Of a DNA stretch of 64,000 nucleotides, positions 1 to 10,565 are shown piece by piece (position 1 is the stretch's first letter; every line of letters starts with the position of its first letter). This DNA comes from Dasyornis broadbenti. Taxonomy: Eukaryota; Chordata; Aves; Passeriformes; Dasyornithidae. Location of the stretch: the NCBI GenBank assembly GCA_013397935.1, contig VZRN01001861.1, positions 189,432-253,431 on the forward strand, in the 5' to 3' direction. Both the position numbers and the translations under genes were made by a program. The notes below the pieces were generated by a model, which saw nothing but the letters and a program-made list of their open reading frames with translations, searched no databases and was not told where the DNA came from.

Positions 1-55
1 AGGAGAGGAGAGGAGAGGAGAGGAGAGGAGAGGAGAGGAGAGGAGAGGAGAGGAG
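1..55. repeat. (AGGAG)n microsatellite
   Basis: Eleven perfect copies of the pentamer AGGAG run from the first base and stop at 55, where the sequence becomes GCTCT. The tract is pure purine on this strand and is cut by the window edge, so its true length is unknown. Confidence 0.97.
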
Positions 56-871
56 GCTCTGTTTTAAACGGAAAGCCCCATACTTCCTGTGATTTTCATT
101 TGGCTGCAGAAGAAAGGCAGATGGTCACATTGTCTGCCTTACCCAGAGCAAGGCGCCTGTTTATGCAAACCTTTGAAGATTTGGCAATGTGCAAATCCCA
201 GGCTGGGGCGGCCCAAAACCACATTTGTGCAAAAGGCTCTGTGAAACCCAACAAAATAGTACAAGCTGTGGGCATTAACTGTCAACATGGAAACAACCCC
301 CCAACCCCTGGCACATATGCTGGGTATTTTCAAGGATGGGGTGAGTGAGACTCGAAGGAAAAATCTGCAGCTGCCCCAAGACCCCCCCCCAGCCTGTCCA
401 ATTAATATTCTTTCTCATTAAAACTGCCATTAACCTGCTTGTTAAATTACCATGTTTATTAATAAAAAAAACTAAAACACACACATACCCTGTAATGACA
501 GAGCATCAAACAAGGAAAAAAATAAATGCTAATTTCAAGTGAAGGCGCGAAGAGGTCAGCAGTATTTTATCCTGTTATTACTGCCTCCTCCATATGGTTA
601 TATTTTCCATTTTGTTTTTTCTGTGACAAGAGGTGAAGACCCAGGAATGCATGAACATGATTAATTATTTGCAGAAAAATAACTTCTCAAACTTTAAAAT
701 TTTAAATGAAAAGGGAAAAAAAACACTCAGTGTGAGAAGCCCTGGAGAGTGGGCAGGGAAACAAAAGAGGTGAGAATACACATTGCAGAATGGTGTGGTT
801 TGTTCTTACCTACCTGTCAGTCACTTCCCTTGGTGACAACACAGAGAAAAAGCTGAGAAAAAGTTACAGCA
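56..871. other. Non-coding, AT-rich block
   Basis: No credible exon. From about 390 to 475 the sequence is dense in ATTA/TAAT homeodomain cores (for example TCCAATTAATATTC and TTTATTAATAAA). A second AT-rich stretch at about 595-730 carries GATTAATTATTTGC. This could be a distal regulatory element, but I cannot test conservation. Only short open frames (82 codons or fewer in this block) are present and none resembles a known protein. Confidence 0.5.
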
Positions 872-990
872 CCACAGAATCACAGAATCATGGAAATCTG
901 GGTTGGAAGGGACCCACAAGGATCGTCAAGTCCAGCTCCTGGACCTGCACAGAACCAGCCCCAAGAACCCCTCAGTGTGCCAAGACAAAG
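872..990 (-). mobile_element. CR1 LINE 3' fragment (antisense)
   Basis: Begins with the complement of the CR1 terminal octamer repeat (CACAGAATCACAGAATC), followed by GGGTTGGAAGGGACC and the 'AAGTCCAGCTCCTGGACCTGC' type of 3' UTR wording typical of avian CR1 on the minus strand. The 5' side fades near 990, the usual 5' truncation. It contains no reverse transcriptase sequence. Confidence 0.9.
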
Positions 991-3104
991 GCTCACGGGT
1001 TTGGTCTCCAAAAAGGAACCCTCTCAGATTGCCCAGTCTCTCCCATTTCCGTGAGCTCTCCCATTTCCAGGTGCAGCAGGTTCCAGCTGAGCTCTATCCC
1101 ATCCCTGCTCTCAGCAGTTGCACTCGTGCTACTTCACCTGAATTTGGGTGTTCGTAGGTGTAATTTGGGGTACAACTGGAATCTGCTTTTCTTTATTAAG
1201 ACTTTTCCTGTTACAGCCCAAGTGCCAGAAACGAATTTTTTATCTCACCAGCCACACTGCAAACGCCCGCTCTGTGGGGAAAACGTCCTTTCCCAGAAGG
1301 AGCAAAGCACTGTGTGAACCATTTCCAGGGTGTGCGAGCGCCAGCCCTGGAGCCCTGAGCTCAGAGGGGCCATTTGCGGCAGCTGGAGGGTGTTGGGGGC
1401 TGCCCATGGCCCGGGGGCAGTAATGGGAGAGACAGAACACGAGAGCACCCACTACCAACACAGAGCGCATTCCTATTTCAATTAGGCTGCAATTAACTGA
1501 TTTGCTGTCGTCAGCTCCCGGGGCAGGCAGGAAAGGCCAGTGCTGTGATTGCAAGGTATTAATCACGCAGATGGGTGATGAGCTCCCCGAACAGCGACAC
1601 AAACTTTGCTGGCAGTGAGGGGAATGCCTTGAAAATGAAATCAGTGCGTTCTTCATCCCAAAAGCTGGGGTGGAGTCTTCCCATCCGCCTGCAAGCCCCA
1701 GGCTCCCGCGTGGGAGCGGCACCAGGAAAAGCCGACAAGGGGCACGCTGCAAGGCAGGCGGAGGAGCATCGCCACACTTGTCACCCGGCTGGAACGGCTC
1801 AGCAGGACTTTCCTGTCCCCAGCTGCCGGCTCCCAGCTGTGCTGGACAATGCTGCTGCCGGGGGGGGGACGTGCTGCTGCTGGACACTGTCGGACGTGCC
1901 AGGAGGGTCAGTGCCAGCAGCTGGTCAGTGCCAGGACCCCCCAGGACACTGCTCAGGACCTTCAGACCTGAGGGGTGGTGTCAACCCCAGTTGTTCCCCT
2001 TTGGGCACTGCGCTCCTGCAGCCCCGTGAATTCCAAGCCGTGGCACAACGTCCTCTTCCCCAGGAAACTCGGTCTGTTCCTATCAGGAGTCTGTAATTAT
2101 GATCGACTGCTGCAGTTTTATTCCCACAGTAAAAAATATCCATCACACTGGAGGATTTTTTAGAGTACTTTGGATTCACTTACATAATTTTCCCTGCAAA
2201 GGCTGTCATGAGGAGTTGGAGAACAACGACAAAAAGATCCTTTATTCTCTTTAGCATTATGCAGCATATATAATGCAGCACACGTGTTTCCATGTAGCAA
2301 CTTGGCATTTCTTTCCTAAAAGACCCAATTTTCATCCACATCATAATTTAAATATGCTGTATTTCCTGTAAGAATTCGATCCCACCCACCTCAGTAAAAC
2401 TTGTGTCACACTGTAATCATATTTAATAATAATGCTAGGAACTAAAGTCTGGTTACATGCCCTGAGTGGTGCACTAACAGAGATGTAGGAAACCTTCAGG
2501 GAATGCAAACCAGAAAGTGGAGCCTTGCTGGGAACAATGTCAATGGAAAAAAATACCAGTGTGTTTGTGTAAAAAAGTTAATTTTCTCTATAAATGAGGC
2601 AAAATAAACACATACAGGAAATGCCATTATTCCCTCGACAATGAGGTTAAATAAGTACTTGATGGGTAGTTCTCAAAGGCATTTGTGTACAGGAGAGATA
2701 CTTATCACAGTGCATGATGTTATGGATGGTAATAGAATTAAAATGAATTAAAACTCAGCCGTTATCTGTGTGCAGGGGGAAAAAGCCCAAGATATTAAAG
2801 CAAAGAGGAACAATTTATGCCTTCCTAATTGGAAATTCTTAGTATGACTGAAGTTATGCAAAAATCACTGTCCTTTAATTTTCTTTGGTTTTCAGTGCTG
2901 TGAAGATCCAAGAAGCTCAAGTCAAATGTAATTTCAGCTACCAGAGCTGGACAGGAAAATTGTTACTGAGCAAAAAAAAGAATTAAAAAACCCCCAAGCC
3001 CTGAGCTTATCTCTGGGTGATCATTTGCAGTCCCTGTTCAAGGCTGGGAGCAAACAAATTCTCACACTTTGTGATTAATTACCAGCAAAGGTCAGAACGG
3101 AGCT
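991..3104. other. Non-coding, GC-rich then AT-rich
   Basis: About 1240-2080 is GC-rich, with several overlapping chance frames and a run of nine G at 1860-1868. From about 2090 to 3000 the sequence turns AT-rich and resembles ordinary avian intergenic DNA. A 13-base direct repeat, CTCTCCCATTTCC, occurs at 1038-1050 and 1056-1068. No exon, RNA gene or mobile element is recognised. Confidence 0.5.
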
Positions 3105-3106
3105 CT

Positions 3107-3160
3107 CCCTCCCCTCCCCTCAGGCCTTGTTTCCACAGCTGACAAGGGAGGGAGGGAGGG
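3107..3160. other. C-run / G-run pair with G-quadruplex motif
   Basis: The pyrimidine run CCCTCCCCTCCCC at 3107-3119 is followed 26 bases later by GGGAGGGAGGGAGGG at 3146-3160. The second run is a perfect four-run, one-base-loop G-quadruplex motif on the plus strand. The two runs are also partly complementary, so a hairpin is an alternative fold. Whether either forms in cells cannot be known from sequence. Confidence 0.75.
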
Positions 3161-3229
3161 CTCTGTGATTAATCCCCAAATCCTTCCCTCCTCAGGGACA
3201 GTAAACAAGGACCCAAAATCTCCTTGCAG

Positions 3230-3672
3230 CCGAGGTGTTTCTGTCCACCCCGAGGAGCTCTGGAGCCAGGCTGGTGCTCCAGGCCCTTCCCCAGCTCTGT
3301 TCCCTTCCCTGGACACGTTCCAGCCCCTCCGTGTCCCTCTTGCCGCGAGGAGCTCTGAACTGACCCCAGGAATGGAGGTGCCAGCAGCAGCCAGCACAGG
3401 AGACAAGACACTGCCCCGGTCCAGTGGCCACGCTGTGGCTGGTACAGCCCAGGTGCCACTGACCTTGCCCACCTGGGCACATCTGGGCTCCTGTTCAGCT
3501 CCTGCCGACCAGCACCCCTGGGTCCTTTCCTGCAGGGCAGCTTTCCAGCCATTCTTCCCCAAACCTGCGCCACCCTGAGCTGTTGTGCCCAAGTGCAGGC
3601 CCCAGCACGCGGCCTTGTTGCCCCTCGCACCGCGGCCTGGGCCCACACATCCAGCCCGTCCAGAGCCAGCTG
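3230..3672 (-). mobile_element. CR1 LINE fragment, internal/3' region (antisense)
   Basis: Read on the plus strand this matches the complement of the distal CR1 coding/3' region I know from birds. Landmarks are 'CACCTGGGCACAT', 'GACCAGCACCCCTGGGTCC', 'GCAGGGCAGCTTTCCAGCCA', 'TTCTTCCCCAAACCTG', 'GCCCAAGTGCAGGCCCCAG', then 'GGCCTTGTTGCCCCTCGCA' and 'CATCCAGCCCGTCCAGAG'. The proximal half (3230-3360) matches the 'CTGGACACGTTCCAGCCCCT' segment. It is an old copy with many substitutions and indels. Open frames on both strands here are CR1 by-products, not host genes. Confidence 0.9.
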
Positions 3673-6360
3673 CAGGGATGATTCCTTGATACTACAGTAG
3701 TATTAGAGTTACTATAGGTTCCTTTCGTAACTGTTCTTGCTCTTAAATAGTAGAATAAAACCTAGACCCCGAGTCTATTTAAAGTGAAAATTAGATCCAC
3801 CTCCTGCCTGGCAGAGTTGAATTAAGAACCTTTTATCCTGATTTTATCATACTTTTTTTATCATGCTTTTTTTAGCACTTTCCTCCTTTTTATCATACTT
3901 TCCCTTTTATCCAGAGTCTTACTTTCTGCCAGATAGGGAATTTATTTATTCGGAGAGGACTGGACATGACACTTTTAGCTGGGCCAGGGATAACTGGCCA
4001 TTAGGGACCATTTGGGGTAGACAAGGAGTCTGGTACTGTCGGAAAAGTGCACCAGGCTTTGTCAAAATAAGAACATGTCAAGAAACATGGAGTGTTCTGG
4101 GTTAGTTTCTCATTTAATTAAGTGCAGCAGTTGATTTTTCAGTGCTGAGCAGTGAGACACCTCATGCAGCTGGGTGAGTTAACAGTCGGGAATATTTGGA
4201 TGAGCACTGAGACCACCCCCTGAGCTATTCCAGCACGTGTACTGCAACCAGTACCAGCCGTGGCATGGGGTGGATGCACTGCTCAGCCAACACTTCATGG
4301 AATGGGTGTCCCACAGCCTCTTGGTGGCTTGAGCTTGGGCCACATTTTGCTTTTGCAGGAAAGCAATCAGGGAACACATCACTATGGGCAGATTTGTTCC
4401 CGAGCAAGCAGAATAATTTACTGTTCTGCTGGATTTTGGCACTGGAGATAAACGCATACCTGTGCCCATATGTGTGCAAGGAGATCTGAGGAGATAGACT
4501 GCACCAGGGTAATGGCAGTGATCTCAGCCTCAGGAGAAAGACACAGAGCGAATATATCAATTACGAGCATATTAATGTCATGGGGAGACACTCTGTGATG
4601 TTTGTGGTCATTCTTAATCCAATAAAATCGCCTGGGGTTTTATCTGTGAATTTAGAATATGATAAAAAAATGACTTCAGGAAACGAAGATGAAAGGGTTC
4701 TTTTTTTAGCCTCTCTCAGAGCTGCATATCAAATTGTTCGGGGGGAAGCAGAAGATGTTTACTGCTGCCAGTCTTGCCGATTCAGGTCAAGCTGTGAAAG
4801 ACCAAGTTATCTTTTCACTGGCTGTCTGATGAAAGGTAAGATAAAAGCAGAGCAGGGATGGAGCTGAAAGCTCCCTGTGTGTGTGTCAGGCTCTGCCCCA
4901 TCCCCACCCAGTGCCATGTGCTGTGGGAGCGATGCCAGCCAGGCCCAGGCGCTGGCCCAAGCCCCTCGCCCCTCAGAGGGAAGGGTCACTGCTGGCTGTC
5001 ACCGCCTTTGGCCCAGAACTGTGCCTTAGGTGTGAGAAACTTTTCTGTTTCCCGAACAGCCCTGGCTCCTGAGCTGCTCCCGTGCCTGTCTGGACCGGTA
5101 TCCTCCCTCTGGTGCTGGAAGCTCTCGATGTTTTTTCATCGCAATGAGCAGCAGAACTTGCAAAGAAACATTTTCTTTAGAATTTTAATTTACTGTCTCT
5201 CACCCTCACTGAATCTATATTTATCCCTGTACGTGAGAAAAGGGAAACAACAAGATCTCTTACGCTGGTGTTTATGTCGCTCCGACTCCCAAGGATGATG
5301 TTTTGAATTGCAGAACATGGAACACCAAAGGACAGGCTGGGAGGGCTGACGTGGCCTTTCCTGTGACCCGCACTGGGGATCCCTGGAAGCACAAGATTAT
5401 CCAGTCATCATCAATTCGAACTTTGGACCAGCCTCACTGAGCCAAGGGCAGCTCCTCCTGCCAGGATTCCCAGTTCAGACACCCATCCCAACCCAAATCC
5501 ACTGCTCCACCCGCGCCCCCAGCACCAACAGGGAGCGAGCTGGGATCGCTGCCTTCCGCAGCACCCAAACGCTTGGTTTTGCAATTCACATTTGTTCTGC
5601 ACAGAGGGTAAAACCAAGAACATTTCTGTTTATGTTCTATTTCTCTTTTTGACATTTTTATTAGAAGAAAAGCAATGAGAAATGGGCATGCTCCAAAAGG
5701 ACTGGGAAGCAGGAGTCGGTCTCCAGCAACAATGTGGATACAGGCTGAAAAAAACAGATTGTGGAATGGTGCTGTCTGCTCAGCGGCTCCAGAAAGTTGA
5801 TTTTTAAATGAAAGTAAAGTAAGAAAAGAAGAATCAACGTCTTTTCTGTTTCCTCTCTGTCTGTAGAATACAGCATGTGAGACAAGAGCCACGGCACTGA
5901 TGGGAATCTGCTCGCCAGTGCTGCACCCCACACCACTCATCGAGCCAACCATCAAAAATGAAGCAAACAACATTCCTGCAGCCCATCCTCCTCTAGCCCC
6001 GAAACCACGGAGCAGAGGTTTTATTCTCTTCACTCCTCCTGTCACCCTGTAATGGACAAAACCTCACCAAAACACAGAAGATGTAAATCCAGCCTCTTTT
6101 CCTGCTGGTGGGAGATGGCCCAGGCCCACCTCACCTACCTGAAGGAAGCAAATGCTCATTTATTAAGACCAGAAGTTCTAGTCAACATTTAAATTAAATA
6201 ACCCCCAGAGGTAGGACCTTGATGATATTTTTAAAAGTTGTGCCACCTCAAAATAAATAATTAAACTTCCTGTGTTAAATCTATTTTATTGCTGTAAAGG
6301 AGCTCAAGTGTTTTTAATTCTAGAAGCTCATATAGCCTCCTATTTGATTTTTTATGATTA
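3673..6360. other. Non-coding, mixed composition
   Basis: Contains a short perfect inverted repeat ATACTAC-A-GTAGTAT (3689-3703) and imperfect T-rich direct repeats around TTTTATCATACTTT (3838-3909). A 95-codon open stretch at 4580-4867 includes an AAAGGTAAG donor-like sequence but has no recognisable protein family. The rest, including the GC-rich part at 4860-5120 and the mixed sequence at 5400-6050, holds only short frames. Confidence 0.5.
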
Positions 6361-6525
6361 AACAGGGCAGAAACTTGTGGCAATCACCTCCTTGCCTTCA
6401 ATTGCACGCACTACAGCAATGAAATCAAACCACACTCGGCCATGATTCGCTGCATTATTAACAGTGCTGCCAAGCTCATTATAATATAATTTAAAGACAG
6501 ATCCAGCACAGACATGTGTGAAGGA
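6361..6525. promoter_or_regulatory. Possible non-coding regulatory block
   Basis: This is a compact low-repeat stretch with balanced, complex sequence, including CAATTGCACGCAC, CGCTGCATTATTAACAG and TTATAATATAATTTAAAG. Its texture is that of conserved vertebrate non-coding elements: dense homeodomain-like ATTA/TAAT cores, no simple repeats and no coding frame. Conservation itself is not visible from one species, so this is a weak inference. Confidence 0.25.
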
Positions 6526-7025
6526 TGGTCTGAGATCAGGCCCTACAACAAATTGCTTGAATCTTGATCTAATTACCCCAGAACAGCCACTGTTACCAGT
6601 GGTTCACATTTGGCAGGAAACTTGTGAAAATTAGATTGGTGTGAAAAATGGGAGGAGGAAGGAGACGTTTGGGTGTTTGCCCTGTGAGTGGTGGAGGAAT
6701 GGACATCGAGTGGCCTGGGACCCCCGAGGTGCCTCTTTTGCTCATCCCCAGTGCTGGATTTTGGCAGCTGTGGGAGTGCAGAGGTTTCCCTGCCCGGGCT
6801 GAAGGCAGCGGGAGCGGCTCCGAGGGCTGCGAGCAAGCGGCGCAGCCAGGATTATTCATGCCTAAAGTTCAACTACATTTTAAAGCAGCAATTGAACTGT
6901 TTGACCTCCACCAAATGCTTTGCCTGGCTGCAAACTGCGAGGCAGAGGATAAATCCATGAGTTCTAGTAGGTATTTGAGTCATAATCACTTCAGGACCCA
7001 ATACATAACCGAATATTGTTCTTAA
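6526..7025. other. Non-coding, mixed composition
   Basis: The GC-rich centre (about 6640-6860) generates a 125-codon open frame on the plus strand (6648-7025) and overlapping frames in two others. None shows a recognisable domain, and the frame lacks an obvious exon structure. I see no repeat family here. Confidence 0.45.
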
Positions 7026-7190
7026 TTAATGAGACAATTAGACTTTGATTATGGCACTACAGTGCCCATTACCATTTTTATCTATCATGACCCTCTTGTA
7101 CAAAGCATCCACTTTTCCTTATATGCGGCTGTATTTCTATCTGGCATAATATTGGATAATAATTTATATAATGGCACAGACTAGATGAGC
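7026..7190. promoter_or_regulatory. Possible non-coding regulatory block
   Basis: AT-rich, complex and repeat-free. It carries TTAATTAAT (7022-7030, at the edge), CAATTA, a TCF/LEF-like CTTTGAT (7043-7049) and several TAAT/ATTA cores up to about 7180. No frame is open over it. The motif content suggests a homeodomain/Wnt-responsive element, but these are short motifs expected by chance in AT-rich DNA. Confidence 0.25.
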
Positions 7191-7379
7191 ATTCAAATCA
7201 TCTGCGTTACGATCCCGTAAGGAGCCGCCAAAACAGCCCAGAAGTGAGTTATGTGCTCAGTGATCCCAGGGGAAGGACACCCAAGGGCTCTGCAGCGCTG
7301 CCAGGGCACTGTGCGGTGCCAGGGCAGGCACCGGGCCCTCTGCGGTGCCATCCCTGCCCCCGGAGCACAGGGACGGCGA

Positions 7380-7706
7380 TTCTGTGCCACACACCCTGCG
7401 GGTGCCACACACCCTGCGGGTGCCACTCTGTGCCACACACCCTGTGGGTGCCACACACCCTGCGGGTGCCACACACCCTGTGGGTGCCATTCTGTGCACA
7501 CACCATGCGGGTGCCACTCTGTGCCACACACCCTGTGGGTGCCACACACCCTGCGGATGTCATTCTGTGCACACACCCTGTGGGTGCCACACACCCTGTG
7601 GGTGCCATTCTGTGCACACACCCTGTGGGTGCCACACACCCTGTGGGTGCCACTCTGTGCCACACACCCTGTGGGTGCCATTCTGTGCACACACCCTGTG
7701 GGTGCC
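7380..7706. repeat. CACCC/GGGTG minisatellite, 14 cores
   Basis: Fourteen copies of a core CACCCTGYGGGTGCC (one has CACCATG, one GGATGTC) begin at 7392, 7410, 7438, 7456, 7474, 7501, 7529, 7547, 7574, 7592, 7619, 7637, 7665 and 7692. The spacing is 18, 27 or 28 bases: a short unit and two longer units with an inserted ATTCTGTG or ACTCTGTGC segment. Each core is itself an inverted repeat (CACCC-TGT-GGGTG). The long open frames in several phases on both strands here, encoding THPVGA-like or GTHRVC-like strings, follow from the repeat and are not a gene. Confidence 0.95.
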
Positions 7707-9818
7707 TCTGCACCTTCCTCTTTCGCCTCCACCCAATTTCGCCTCGGCCTTGGCGCAGCCCCTGTGCTCTGGTGGTGTTTGACCCTCGGCTGCCCTTGCC
7801 AGCCCCTGTGGTTCGCTGTTTGACCTCTCAGCTCCCCAGGGTGGGGTTCCACCCAGGAGCCCCCTCCCCACTCTGGGGTCAGTGCTCCCCCAGGACGCCC
7901 AGCACAACCCCTCCCGAGCCGTCTTTGTTTTCTCCCCTAAGCCCTGGTCCAGATGTTGTGTCCAGGCTCTCATGGAACTGAGCCCCAAGGGAAACGGGGA
8001 TAAATAAATGACAACGTGTGTTGCCTAATGCCACATGCTTGTGAACAGGCATCACCCAGAGATGTGTAAAACACACAGAAAGCTCTACCTGCAGCGCTGG
8101 GGAGGAAAGGGAGTTTCCTCTAGCATGTGGATTTATTGTTCCACCGTGAACTCAAACATTTGCTATTTAAATTTTTTGCCTCAGCATCCAGAGAAAACAA
8201 AGCTGACAATTCAAAGTGCCGCTATATTAATATTTCTTAGGTTTCCAAATGCTTGTGGAGATCAAATCCACTACTGCTGTGCCAGCTTTCCTTTCATATG
8301 ACGTTTCCCATCAAAGCTGATTTTTGTTCAACAAGTCAAGCAAAGTGCAGGCACTGGCACATCCAGAGACACTGGAATAAATCAGTGGGAAGGGGAGGAT
8401 AAATTCCAGCTGGTCAGAGCATCCATCCTCCAGGTGTCACTCCAGATGTGCAGGTACCATCTATAAATCTCTCTGATGGTTCACAATACCTGGAACATGA
8501 CACACCCTGCCAAACCCACTCAAGGTGCTTTCCATGGTGCTGTGCCATTGTGCACCTCTGCAAACACGCACCTGATCCTGCTGGATGGGAAAGCTTCAGA
8601 TGTTCACCAGCTCAGGAAAAAAGATGCTGCTTTTCAGCTGCTGCTTAACAAAAGTCAGGGAATCAGGGACCATTTTACTTCAGCTGGCAGCCAGTGCTGC
8701 AAGAAAACACAACTGTCCCTCCAGTGGGGAGCTGGAGGTGGTGACCACACCATGAGCTCTGCTCTCAGAGCTGCCTGCCAGGACTTCGGGGAGAAATAAT
8801 CAAAACTTTCACAGATTTTATTTAAGGCAGGAATTATTTCAGTTCTGACTTCTCATGCCTTCAGAGAGCTATTCCCACAGTCACATAAAAGTAATATAAG
8901 AAGAATAAAAACCTTTCATACCTTACGGAAACCTCTAGAGAACTCCAGGATGAGCCATTCACTGCAACAGAGAACTCGTGGGCAATGCCTTTGAGGGGCA
9001 TCTGTCAGCCGCCCCTTCGTGCCAGTCCTGTGAGCACTCAGAGGGGTGAGGGTGAGGGTGGAAATGGCACAGGGGGAGATCGTGGGTTTGGATGGAAGGT
9101 GTGGAACGGAAAGAACTGCCATAAGCTTAGCGAGTGATTGGTGGCCAGTTGAACAATATTAATTGCCAGGTGACAGAGGCTGGACACCACAGGGCCTGTG
9201 AACATCCCTCCCTGTCTCTGGAGACGTGGGTTCTGCTCTTGATCTTCATTGCAAATGAATTTTCATCTGACGGCTCATCCTTCCCCTTTGCTCAGATCAA
9301 ACACATGGCCCCCAGCAGCTCTTGGTGCTGCCAGTCCAGTGCCAGCCCTGCACCAGGGATCCAGGGAAGCTGAACCATGGTGTGGGATGGCTCTGTCCCC
9401 CAGGACATGGGCACTGTCCTGGCCCCTGCCCACTGACCCCTGTGTGCAGGCAGAGCTCGGGGGCTCTGCTGCTCCATTAATCCAACCCCAGCACAAATCT
9501 GCAGGAGCTGAAAGAGTTGCCAGGATATTGAACTTTTAGAGGGAATGAAACTCAAGGGGAAGCTACCCAGCAGTCCAGTGCAGCATGGCCAGGCAGAGCG
9601 CTGGGGCTCGTGGTGGCTGTGTGAGAGCTGCCACAGCACCAAGCTGTGCTGCCAAGGAAGCTGTGACAGCGTGAGGATATCGCGTGGCACCGTGTGAGCC
9701 TTGTTAGCTGCAGAGGAAACCTGCATCCACACAAACCCCGCCCAGGGAGATGTTTGGAAAGGAGAGACTGACTGGCAGCCATGGAGGGGTGGGAATATCT
9801 CCCCTTTTTCCTTGAGCG
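7707..9818. other. Non-coding, mixed composition
   Basis: The GC-rich flank of the minisatellite (7707-7990) gives way to AT-rich sequence at about 8100-8340 and again at 8800-8940. Around 9041-9060 there is a G-rich GGGGTGAGGGTGAGGGTGG run, one G short of a canonical quadruplex. No CR1 wording, exon or RNA gene is recognised. Confidence 0.45.
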
Positions 9819-9966
9819 ATGTCTCGTCCCTGGAAGTGTCCAAGGCCAGGTTGGATGGGGCTTGGAGCAACCTGGGATAGTGGAAGGTGTCCCTGCCCAT
9901 GGCAGGTGGAATGAGAACCATCTGAGGAATCTCCCAACCCAAACCTGTCTGGGATTCTGTGATAAC
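9819..9966 (+). mobile_element. CR1 LINE 3' end (sense)
   Basis: CR1 3' UTR wording is clear: CCCTGGAAGTGTCCAAGGCC, TTGGATGGGGCTTGGAGCAA, CCTGGGATAGTGGAAGGTG, TCCCTGCCCATGGCAGG, then CAACCCAAACCTGTCTGGGA and a tail GATTCTGTGAT. The copy is 5'-truncated to about 150 bases and has an insertion or divergence before the tail (AATCTCC). Confidence 0.95.
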
Positions 9967-10259
9967 ATGGGGAGAAATCTGCCTTCAGCAGCCTCCAGCT
10001 CGGATTCCCCTCACAAAGCCTGTTTCACCACCTCTGCTCCACTTTCCCGTTTTCTTCCAGTTCACTTTTGGGGAGCTGCCTGTGCAGCTCTGTTCAAATA
10101 CTGCACGGCTCTGTTTAGCTGTTAACCTCTGGCTGAGCTGCAGGCTCTGAAACTCAGCTGCATCGTGCCCTGGAGACTCCCTGAGTGCTGCTCAGACCGG
10201 GCGGCTGCTCTCTGGTCAATAATGGTGCCTGGAGACCCAACTGGTGGGAACAAACCGCT
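9967..10259. other. Non-coding
   Basis: Mixed-composition spacer with only short frames. No repeat family, exon or RNA gene was recognised. Confidence 0.45.
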
Positions 10260-10565
10260 CTGCCTGGAGAAGATCGAGAGGGAAAGACGGATAATAACTT
10301 TCTGAGAGCTGCATTATTTCCACAGATTGATGAATATTCCATAAAACACTTTGGGAAGCAGTTTATCAGGGCGTGAGCAGCAGCACTTTATGGCGGCTCT
10401 GGCTGTCAGAAAGCGTTATTAGAGCTGTACCTGGAAATTGTGGTGTTAATATGCTCCTCATAGTGCTGGGATTTGATCTGCTAATGCTGATCACCTGGGA
10501 CTCACAGGCTCTGCTTGTGGCAGAGCTGACTTCTGCTAGAAATTATAATAACCAGGTAAAATTCA
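10260..10565. promoter_or_regulatory. Possible non-coding regulatory block
   Basis: Complex, repeat-free sequence with a HOX/CDX-type TTTATGG (10387-10393), a MEIS/TGIF-type CTGTCA (10403-10408), GATTGATGAATATTCC (10325-10340) and AAATTATAATAACC near the end. This combination is common in vertebrate developmental enhancers. The call rests on motif density and texture only, because no cross-species comparison was possible. Confidence 0.25.

Noticed and set aside
2882..2903. miR-9-like TCTTTGGTT
   Set aside because: Similarity ends after nine bases, and the expected complementary arm is absent downstream.
4580..4867. Possible exon ending in AAAGGTAAG
   Set aside because: No protein family recognised, no clear acceptor upstream, and a 95-codon frame is common by chance.
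7380..7706. CRISPR-like array of repeats and spacers
   Set aside because: The intervening segments are themselves repeated, the units are too short, and the host is a vertebrate.
7193..7988. Long open frames on both strands over the CACCC minisatellite
   Set aside because: They encode repeat strings in several phases, an effect of self-complementary units with spacing mostly a multiple of three, not a gene.
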